Shown piece after piece: positions 1 to 7,033 of a stretch of 22,360 nucleotides of DNA (position 1 is the stretch's first letter; every line of letters starts with the position of its first letter). Origin of the DNA: Rostrohypoxylon terebratum (taxonomy: Eukaryota > Ascomycota > Sordariomycetes > Xylariales > Hypoxylaceae); NCBI GenBank assembly GCA_022497145.1, contig MU386072.1, positions 1 to 22,360 of the forward strand, given 5' to 3'. The notes beneath the pieces were generated by a model, which was given only the letters and a program-made list of their open reading frames with translations, was not told the DNA's origin and did not search any database. Both the position numbers and the translations under genes were made by a program.

Positions 1-52
1 TGATTACACTTGACCTCTACGATTACTGTTACCTTAAAATCAAGACCCCCTT

Positions 53-1945
53 ATGAAGCTATACTTACTAAGCCTAAGTATAGGTTCGTCACACGTGCCA
101 GCTAATACCCAAATTTGGATGACAAATGAAGGAATCACTTCCAGCGCCCTCGTCAAAGCCGAGGATCCCGATTTCGGGAATTCAGTTATCAAAGAGCTAG
201 GATCCCAAACTGGTTCGAATCCAACGCTAGGCATACAACCAGTCGCTACTCAAGTCGAAACTCCGGTATTGGCGGACACAAATACTATTCAAATCGACTG
301 TAAGAAATTGTATGTCTCCTGGCCAAAACCCACTCAATCAGTTGTGCTTTACTACAAACGAGTAGAGAGTGCTAAACGCGTGAGAGAGAAGTGGGATAAT
401 GGAACATATAAAATCTTCAAAAAAACAGTTCCGTGCGGTATGGTAATGTTTGACAAAGGAACGATGATACCACTGAAGGCGTGGACCATAAGATTAAATG
501 GAGTTCCGATAACCGCAACTGAATTCGATGTCCAGCAATCGATTCGTTATCACCCAGATAAACCAGATGGGATTTACATGGCAGATCCCACTTACAGTGC
601 CAAGACCGAGGAGTTCTCTAGCATGATCAGACCTCTATTCACTCAGATCGGCGTGGTTGAATCATGGGAGCTTGTCCCCGATACTATTGGAGATCACATG
701 AAAGCCAGTGTAAGATTCCGAAACGAAGAAGATGCCGGAGAGGCCGCACGAAGACTGAATATGGTAGATCTGCCTTTTCACAGATTGTCATTGTCAAAGC
801 TCGCCGTACAATTAGTCTACACGGCAAAGTTCAAGGTCGCTGAAAATATTTTTCAGGGTATCCAACCCCAACTCACTAGTGAAGTGACGCGTTGGAAGAC
901 TTCTGATTTGCGTTTCATAACGTTGGAAAACTCAAATCCAACTAGATGGTATCGTGTGTTGAAGATTGAAGGCGGGGCAGCAAAGGATGTCGCTGATTCC
1001 ATCAACACCATTACTGAGATAATCTCGGGGGTGGTAGCTCGTGAATGCTCCTCGGCACTTTGGCATCCTGAGTTCCGCAAGAACGGACCCCTCTCCAGAC
1101 AACTGGAGATGTTAGGAACAGGGAGTAAAGTAGTAATTGTCCGAGATAGGGCTAAGCTACAAGTTCGACTATATGGACCACGAGAAAAATGCGAGAAGGT
1201 TCAACAAGACGTGATCGACCTGTTGAAACATGAGAGGCAGAAAGGATCGATTTCAAAAGAGACGAGTGCCTCAACCCGAAACTCGCGGGATTGCTGTGTC
1301 TGCTGGAGTGAGGCGGAGAACCCAATCCAGACTCAGTGCGCCCACATTTATTGTGCAGATTGTTTTGAAAATATGTGCACGTCTGCCACGACGAAGGAGA
1401 CGTTCGCAAAGATATGCTGCGTTGGTGAGGCAGGAACTTGCTTGAAAACTCTGAGCCTATCGGAACTACAAGAGCACCTGTTGTCAATAGCATTCGAAGA
1501 GCTCCTTGGACGATCTCTCACTTCGTATATTCGACACCATCCTTTAGCTCTTCGATATTGTCCATCTGTAGACTGCGGATATATTTATCGGGTAACCGAG
1601 ACTCGCAACATGCGAACTTGCCCTCGATGTCTTGTGCCAGTCTGCACAGCCTGTCATTCACAACATGGAAACATGACTTGTGCGGACTGGGAGGATATTT
1701 CTACAGGAAGGCTTGTGGCATTCGAAAGACTTAAGATCCAGATCGGGATTAAGGACTGCCCCAAGTGCAGGACTCCACTTGAAAAGACAGAAGGCTGCAA
1801 TCATATGATATGTCAGTGTGGCGCCCACATCTGCTGGGTCTGTTTGGGGGTCTTCGAGGAATCGGACCTTTGCTACGAATACATGCTAAGGGAACACAAC
1901 GGAATCGGACTCGGACTGGAGGAGTTCGAAGAGATGGATGATTGA
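53..1945 (+). CDS. RBR-type (RING1-IBR-RING2) E3 ubiquitin ligase
   Basis: One open exon encodes 630 aa. The C-terminal third has the cysteine/histidine pattern of an RBR E3 ligase. RING1 starts at C414/C417 and continues through the QCAHIYCADC segment. The IBR starts at C503 (YCPSVDCGY) and includes CPRC. RING2 starts at C569/C572 (DCPKC) and ends CGAHICWVC. RBR ligases take ubiquitin from an E2 onto a RING2 cysteine before passing it to substrate; by position that residue here is C582 in EGCNHM. Residues about 180-390 look like an RRM/KH-like region of the kind that precedes the RBR in fungal and plant DEAH12-type proteins, but no helicase is present. The chosen ATG at 53 follows an in-frame TAA at 35-37. 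Only 52 bases of upstream sequence are visible, so an earlier exon spliced into this frame cannot be excluded. The C-terminus is acidic. The substrate is unknown. Confidence 0.85.
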   Translation: MKLYLLSLSIGSSHVPANTQIWMTNEGITSSALVKAEDPDFGNSVIKELGSQTGSNPTLGIQPVATQVETPVLADTNTIQIDCKKLYVSWPKPTQSVVLYYKRVESAKRVREKWDNGTYKIFKKTVPCGMVMFDKGTMIPLKAWTIRLNGVPITATEFDVQQSIRYHPDKPDGIYMADPTYSAKTEEFSSMIRPLFTQIGVVESWELVPDTIGDHMKASVRFRNEEDAGEAARRLNMVDLPFHRLSLSKLAVQLVYTAKFKVAENIFQGIQPQLTSEVTRWKTSDLRFITLENSNPTRWYRVLKIEGGAAKDVADSINTITEIISGVVARECSSALWHPEFRKNGPLSRQLEMLGTGSKVVIVRDRAKLQVRLYGPREKCEKVQQDVIDLLKHERQKGSISKETSASTRNSRDCCVCWSEAENPIQTQCAHIYCADCFENMCTSATTKETFAKICCVGEAGTCLKTLSLSELQEHLLSIAFEELLGRSLTSYIRHHPLALRYCPSVDCGYIYRVTETRNMRTCPRCLVPVCTACHSQHGNMTCADWEDISTGRLVAFERLKIQIGIKDCPKCRTPLEKTEGCNHMICQCGAHICWVCLGVFEESDLCYEYMLREHNGIGLGLEEFEEMDD

Positions 1946-2308
1946 AAGGGTGAGGCTTCCGTGCTACACCTTGCGCCCCCCCCCGCCCCCCCCCTATATT
2001 TCCATAGTACAGAAGAATGCAGAAACAAATGATATATAAAATCGGCGTAAGTTAAGGATTTTGATTAAATGTACAACCTGTCTATCGATGATGGAAACAT
2101 GGAGGATTGATAATAAGCTCGGTGATGAAAGTACATTCAGGTAAGTACTCCATTATTTTCCAAGATGTACCCACAGAGGAATATCCTCAACTCAAATGAT
2201 AGCATGGTAAGAAAACTGAGTAATGTACGTACATACCCTGAAAAAATATTTTATCAAAGTCGAAGTAACAATCGCTTTGACTCCACACTCTCCTGACCAT
2301 TCCACCAT
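1946..2308. other. Intergenic region with C-tract
   Basis: No gene is supported here. It separates the stop of the RBR ligase gene from the 3' end of the broken NPP1-like gene on the other strand. Besides the C-tract just after the RBR stop, it is ordinary AT-leaning spacer. A short open frame crossing it has no recognisable content. Confidence 0.6.
1976..1994. repeat. Poly-C tract C9-G-C9
   Basis: Nine C, one G, then nine C, starting 31 bases after the RBR stop codon. It is a homopolymer tract and its exact length is prone to sequencing error. It falls in the likely 3' UTR of the RBR gene. Confidence 0.9.
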
Positions 2309-3307
2309 TTAGATATTGGTGTTATGGTTACAGATGTATGCGCCCTTGCTTGGGTCACTGAGTGTAGGGGGATTGGTATCTGCTTTCCCCCAGACCCAGT
2401 TGGCTATGGCAATATCAGCACACATTACATACTGAGGAATAATCGCAACAGGCAAACTTACAATTGATAAGAGATCCGGGCTGGACCAGGCTGTCCCAAG
2501 GCCAGATGAACCAATCGTTTGAGCGGAACTCGGCTTGTTTATCAGCGGGGTCGGCGGTGTCGATAGAGGTCTTGCGCGTGTTGAAGATGGCGTGGTAGAA
2601 GGCGCCAACAAAAACCTTCGCGTAGTCTCTGTTTTGCGCACCGTTGCTGGATTGGTCCGATTTACTATGGATGGCGTTAGGACTGGATATAGATGTATAG
2701 GGAGGACCGAGCTACGTACCCGTTGAAGGTGTTCTGGATGTCTTTCCACTCCTTCACATCGTAACCGCCGTGCTGGCCGAACATGAGGTGAGTACGCTCC
2801 CAGTTATTGTTACTATCGCCCTTCCAGACCACAGTGACGCCCTCCTAGTTGCTCTTGTGTCCGGAGTCGTGCTTGAAGTAGATGCCGTAGGTAACGCGAA
2901 ACTCGTGGGCTTTACACTGGTTGATGGTGTAGTATACCGGGAACGGGTTTCCTTGGAGCGGGCCTCCCTCCTTGGGACTTAGCCACTTACCCGGGTCAGC
3001 CCCTATTAAGGTACCTCCAATCCCCGTTATCTGGGTCGTTGCCGTTGACTTGTTGCCCGTTGATCTGTGCCGACTCGGGGTAACACGGCTTGTAACCGTG
3101 AGGGCGGCCAAAGTGGAACATCGGAACTGCGGCCATTGCGGCCTTATGGCCCTTTCCGAACCCATCATCCACGGTGGGTTAGATTGCTTATAGAGTGTGA
3201 GGCGCGATGGACTTACCGTCGTGGAACCAATTTCCCGGGATCTTGGTGGTTGCGAGGGCCGACCCGATTAGGGTGACGACACCGAAGATTGAAGAAAAAA
3301 GCTTCAT
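2309..3307 (-). pseudogene. Broken gene for a secreted NPP1/Nep1-like (necrosis-inducing family) protein
   Basis: Exon 1 (3307-3217) opens with a clear signal peptide (MKLFSSIFGVVTLIGSALA) and ends at a GTAAGT donor. Later pieces in shifting frames show features of the NPP1 family: an FxVYYTIxQC-like segment, a Gly-His segment followed by a WE-rich stretch, an IQNTF segment and a C-terminal NPPTLSD-like tail. Members are secreted, and some lyse plant membranes. Visible breaks: intron 1 has a donor and CTAAC branch point but no AG at the expected distance; the frame changes near 3010; an in-frame TAG (2847-2845) sits beside the conserved Gly-His segment; and the frame changes again in the last exon. 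Intron 2 (2719-2665, GTACGT donor, CCTAAC, ATAG acceptor) looks intact, which argues for a once-functional gene. Family assignment is from motif recognition only. The 3' limit is approximate. Confidence 0.65.
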
Positions 3308-4459
3308 TTCGGGGCAGAACGATTGTTTGCGAAACTATCAGGCAAAGAGAGCCAAAGAAGGTTGATACTTCAAAGTGGTTAGGTATGATGATGATCTGAA
3401 AAATGCTGGAAGACCAAGCTGGCAACAGCCTTCTTATACCCAGCTCATTGAAAGAGTGAACCCACTTTCTTTCGGCGGATACGGATTCACTCTTTCTGCG
3501 AGTTTCCTGATTCGATTGCCGAAGTCCGAGTTCGAGCACCGTGAACATTGCTGAGCTCAGCTTCAGCTTACCTAGCCGGTTGCAAAGCTTTAACTATTAT
3601 CTAATTCTGCGAATTAAGCAACCTATAATTCCTACCATTTCAGAACCACAATGATGGGTACTAACCCAATTACTCATCTATAAATACGACATCGCGAAGG
3701 TGTTACGGAATGGCCGTCCATTTTTGGTTGGGAATCGCCACCCGAACTCGACCTAGTCTTCGATTTCTACTACATGCTGATGCGTCAGCAACTTGAACAT
3801 CCGTCAAAGATATTTTACGATTGGCTCACATAGAGTTCTGTTTACTCTATACGACATCTAAGAAACACGCCACCCGGAGGTCCTTCAATACTAAGATGCG
3901 ACGCCATTGTATAGGCACTTTAGTCTCTTAGAATTACCCCTTAAGAGAGAACGGTATCCAAACTCCAGGAATTTATTCCCCGCGACCATTCCAGCTTCTT
4001 CAGTGTACCAAGCACTATGTCGTTATTACTGCTCTCCAAATGGGAGTACTGTAGACTTCCGTATGGGTCATGGCAGCAACTAGACGTGTATCAATTGTAG
4101 AGTGGATGTCACGTCCACAGGACGTCAACAATATCACTATCACTACTTTACTGATTGACTGAATATGGGTGTGGGTGACTATGCTCTTGGTGGGAGACTT
4201 TGGTGCAGCATCAAGTTTAAAGGTATACGTTTAGCTTGAAGAATAGCACCGCAAATTTTTCTCGTAAGTACTGTCCGAGAAAGTATAATGTAGCAAATTA
4301 CCTACCACGAAATATAGGTTGCGAAAATTTTTGATCTCATGATTGGTCGCCTTCATCTGAGTCGACATTCGGTGTCGGGAAATAAGGTGAGTTTCCCTAG
4401 GAAGAAAAGGTTCGCGTTAGTCCTGCTGTATTTCCGTACCTATCGATTCTATACGTTGT
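3308..4459. other. Long intergenic region, nothing recognised
   Basis: This stretch lies upstream of the start of the broken NPP1-like gene. I see no open frame with recognisable protein content, no RNA gene and no long repeat. A small palindrome (ACGTCC-ACA-GGACGT, about 4111-4125) is the only local structure noticed. A 100-residue open frame starting at 4339 looks like chance because it runs through an inverted repeat and has no family features. Confidence 0.5.
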
Positions 4460-4534
4460 CCCAACATTCTGAGGCACTTCACCCAATGGTAGGAGGTACC
4501 TATATAGGTACTTATGTGAAGGCATTATGTTGGG
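4460..4534. repeat. Imperfect inverted repeat around a 16-bp palindrome
   Basis: CCCAACATT at 4460-4468 is answered by ATGTTGGG at 4527-4534, and CACTTCAC by GTGAAGG at 4516-4522. Between them is a perfect palindrome, GTACCTATATAGGTAC (4496-4511). Unequal spacers (27 versus 15 bases) mean the arms would fold with bulges. It may be a remnant of a small inverted-repeat element or a hairpin in an untranscribed spacer. No target duplication is obvious. Confidence 0.6.
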
Positions 4535-4759
4535 TGAGTTTTACTGTTGGTGCAAGTTCGATATGCCAAGCATTGCCCTTCGCCCACACAATGAATACTA
4601 GGCGGACAGACTGTGATACCCCTACCACACCGCACATTTAGAAGCTGTTATCATACACTGCTGTATTTGCATTCAGAATCAGATGGTATTTTCACTTTGC
4701 CCATCTACTTACCTGATCTTAGTGTATACGTGAGCGGGATCATACAGGCCATCATACCA
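4535..4759. other. Spacer before the TIR transposon
   Basis: Nothing recognisable as a gene or RNA. It links the inverted repeat on the left with the TA duplication that borders the transposon on the right. Confidence 0.5.
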
Positions 4760-4761
4760 TA

Positions 4762-4830
4762 GGTTAATCCACCGTTACGCGCACATACCGGGTGTGGACC
4801 ACCCATTTTCCCATATAAAACAACCAAAAC
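4762..4830. repeat. Left terminal inverted repeat of the transposon
   Basis: Begins directly after TA (4760-4761). It contains ATCCACCGTTACG near its outer end and GGACCACCCATTT further in, and matches the reverse complement of 5501-5568 with scattered differences. A weaker match continues about 15 bases into the AT-rich interior. Confidence 0.85.
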
Positions 4831-4968
4831 CCAACAATTATAATTAATTCAGAAGAATACTTAAAAGTATAAGACCAGTTATATTCGAGTTATTACTACT
4901 AGAATAACGTATAATAAAATTTCCAAGCGTTCAAGTATTTTCCTTAATTAATAAAAAACCCAAAACTT

Positions 4969-5010
4969 TACACTAACAGATTTTAGTGTAGATTACTAGC
5001 GAATCTGTTA
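4969..5010. repeat. Two overlapping, mutually exclusive hairpins inside the transposon
   Basis: TACACTAA (4969-4976) pairs with TTAGTGTA (4983-4990) across a 6-base loop. TAACAGATT (4974-4982) pairs perfectly with AATCTGTTA (5002-5010). The two stems share bases 4974-4976, so only one can form at a time. Any function is unknown; they could be remnants of nested inverted repeats. Confidence 0.6.
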
Positions 5011-5500
5011 AGGGCAATAACTCTCTTTATACCATACCTGGAAACTTGTTTCTAGATTCATAAGACTGATAAAAGTTAGAGGTACCTTTCTGGAGTATTT
5101 GAAGTTTTGAAGTAATTTTCTGAATTTCTTATAACGAAAGGTAGTTTTTGGGCTGTAATTTTATATGATAAAAATTACCCACAAAATTTTATTCTTTTAT
5201 AAATAATTAGAAAAATTAGGTAGCCTTAAGCCGACTTGTAGAAAGTAACCTTATATTAATTAGAATCGAATACACTTAGTTTGAATGTAATAGCTGTTGA
5301 ATGAGTTGAGAAATAAACCGAATCAGCCTTACTAGTATTTTATATGTAAAGTTTAAAATACAAGGTTTCTCAGTTTTTATAAATTCTAAAAAATACTTGA
5401 GCACGTGTTGATTTTCTCCCTAGCTAAACTCAAGTAGCAGAATTCATACAATTAAACAGAATTGTTCTAGATATTTTATTTATTTAATTATAAATATCGT

Positions 5501-5568
5501 GTTTTGGTGGTTTTGTATGGGAAATGGGTGGTCCGCGCTAGGGGTGCTCACGTAACGGTGGATCGACT
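5501..5568. repeat. Right terminal inverted repeat of the transposon
   Basis: Inverted counterpart of 4762-4830, followed by TA at 5569-5570. It retains the CGTAACGGTGGAT outer block and the AAATGGGTGGTCC inner block. The segment between these blocks has diverged from the left end, which shows the copy is not recent or has been mutated. Confidence 0.85.
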
Positions 5569-5785
5569 TACTTAATGAATAATTGTTTCATGGCAAAGGT
5601 CTAAGACGGCATCATGACCAAAGTATACGCCGCAAAGATGAGAAGGTAATAGCATCCAGTCAGCCGCTATATTTTACTGTTCTTCCGGCCTGAATTTTCC
5701 AATGCCAACCATACCAACCAGTTGATTCTATTTTTTTCTTAGTGTCAAATGTATTCCAACGGTTTGAACTGAGTTCTATTCATAG

Positions 5786-6475
5786 GCAGACGAATTCATC
5801 GAGGCCGCGACCCATATGGCTGTGGTGCACAACGTGATGATACGGGCCCTTAATGCCATCTATCTACAAGCTCCGCACATCCGTCCGGAACAGGAGAAAT
5901 CCTTCCTGCAGTTTGCGGAGTTCTGGTATAAAGCGGTTGAGCACCATCATAGAACGGAGGAAGAGTATTTCTTCCCCATTCTTGAGAAAATGACCGGAAC
6001 AAAGGATGTCATGTAAGAGAATATCAAACAGCATGATGCTTTCCAGGGTGGACTGAGACAGTGTGTGGATTATGTACGCCGCTGTTTATCAGGGGAAGAG
6101 AAGTACAGCGGAAGCAAGCTTTTAGAAGTTATAGATAGCTTCGGATACGTTCTATGGGAGCATCTCAGGGACGAGATACCAACCTTCGTTGATTTGAGGA
6201 GATACGGAAAGAAGTTGAATGGATTCTTTCCTAGGTTGACCTCAGAGGCTGGGAAAACTCAACAGGAACTGGGCATTTTTGCTGGTGCCGTGTTCCTCCT
6301 AGTAACTCACGATGTGGAATATGAAGATGGCATTCATATCGGCTTTCCACCTATCCCGGCAGTTATCAAATGGGGTCTGATAAATGTGGCGTGGTGGGTT
6401 CATCGCGATTGGTGGGAGTTCGCACCGTGTGATTGCTATGGGAAGATGAAGCCGTTAAGGATAGCAGCATCATAG
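5786..6475 (+). pseudogene. Hemerythrin-like (HHE cation-binding) protein gene with an in-frame stop
   Basis: The frame from 5786, just after a CATAG intron acceptor, to the TAG at 6473-6475 encodes a fungal hemerythrin-like protein. The N-terminal helix contains HMAVVHNVM, then VEHHHRTEEEYFFP, and after the stop QHDAF. These His/Glu clusters are the expected metal ligands of a di-iron four-helix bundle. The C-terminal region carries the Trp-rich WWVHRDWWEFAPCD segment typical of the fungal family. One TAA at 6014-6016 interrupts the frame between two halves that are otherwise continuous and unshifted. An intron removing it would be only about 19 nt, too short to be credible. N-terminal exons are unresolved: an ATG at 5614 beginning MTKVYA is a candidate, but I could not join it in phase. 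The gene is either recently inactivated or the stop is an assembly error. Fungal family members have unclear roles in iron or oxygen handling. Confidence 0.75.
6014..6016 (+). other. In-frame TAA stop interrupting the hemerythrin-like frame
   Basis: It follows GTC ATG and precedes GAG AAT ATC AAA CAG. The frame is the same on both sides, so it is a point lesion rather than a frameshift. Confidence 0.85.
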
Positions 6476-6493
6476 GACTGACAACTTGGTCGA

Positions 6494-6519
6494 TTAGGGT
6501 TAGGGTTGGGGTTAGGGTT
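6494..6519 (+). repeat. Interstitial telomere-like repeat, TTAGGG strand
   Basis: Two TTAGGG units, one TTGGGG variant and another TTAGGG in register, starting about 20 bases after the hemerythrin-like stop codon. TTAGGG is the common telomeric unit of filamentous ascomycetes. Confidence 0.85.
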
Positions 6520-7033
6520 GTGGAATTGGGTCAGAGAATTGACCTCTAACTAACCTATGTACTTGTTGTTGGCGATTGTTGATGAGAATTTTCTCTTGCG
6601 TAGATATCTTTTACTCAAAATTGGTCACCTCGTATCACACATGCTAGTACTCTGTCATCATATCAACTGAGACTCAACAGATTGAACCCTGATGACAACC
6701 CTACCCCTAACCCTAGGAATTGAACCCTAGGGTAAGGGTTATCAGCACCTCAGGGTTAAGGGTTGAATCCTGATTACATCATCTTTACTCATGGTCCGTG
6801 CGTGGGCAGCTGACAAAGTGTTGTCGGTCTGCTGGCGTGCCCCACCACAGAGGTACCTTACTTTGGCAATAAGGCTGCAGAAAAAAAGTTGAAGGTAATT
6901 TTGGGACCCACTTAGAAGCTTCCCATTTCCTATTCCCAAAATCGAAGTTGCAAGTGTTTGTGCCCCTCGACAAGGACGATTCTTCACAGAGCACCAGGCA
7001 CTCTCGCAATAGCTACGATATACCCAGGTCAAT
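6520..7033 (+). promoter_or_regulatory. Upstream region of CCT6
   Basis: No gene is supported between the hemerythrin-like stop and the CCT6 ATG. The region holds the telomere-like repeats. In yeasts and plants, such AACCCTA boxes also act as binding sites for Rap1/Tbf1-type factors in promoters of ribosomal and housekeeping genes, so a promoter role for CCT6 is possible but not shown. Open frames on the minus strand here have no recognisable content. Confidence 0.4.
6697..6764 (-). repeat. Degenerate telomere-like repeats in mixed orientation
   Basis: AACCCTACCCCTAACCCTA (6697-6715) is in the opposite orientation to the array at 6494. It is followed by an inverted junction, AACCCTAGGGTAAGGGTT (6723-6740), and by AGGGTTAAGGGTT (6752-6764). 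The block ATTGAACCCT occurs at 6681 and 6719 and its inverse at 6759. It lies about 270-340 bases upstream of the CCT6 start codon. Confidence 0.8.

Larger units (their letters stand above)
4762..5568. mobile_element. Non-autonomous TIR DNA transposon (about 807 bp), probably Tc1/mariner (Fot1/pogo) type
   Basis: The two ends are inverted copies of each other over about 70 bases: 4762-4830 on the left and 5501-5568 on the right. Shared identical blocks include ATCCACCGTTACG and GGACCACCCATTT, followed by CCCATA and ACCAAAAC in the same order and spacing. TA dinucleotides at 4760-4761 and 5569-5570 fit the TA target duplication typical of the Tc1/mariner superfamily. The interior is strongly AT-rich, has no open frame of useful length and therefore no transposase, so the copy depends on an autonomous relative. 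The AT bias could come from repeat-induced point mutation (RIP), which is inference. The superfamily assignment rests on TIR length and the TA duplication only. Its right end lies about 0.2 kb before the hemerythrin-like coding exon. Confidence 0.8.

Noticed and set aside
4339..4641. Plus-strand open frame of 100 codons
   Set aside because: It runs through the inverted repeat at 4460-4534 and shows no domain, signal peptide or gene-like composition.
6013..6031. GTAAGA...CAG as a mini-intron that would remove the hemerythrin stop codon
   Set aside because: About 19 nt is far shorter than any other intron in this window (about 52-69 nt) and leaves no room for a branch point.
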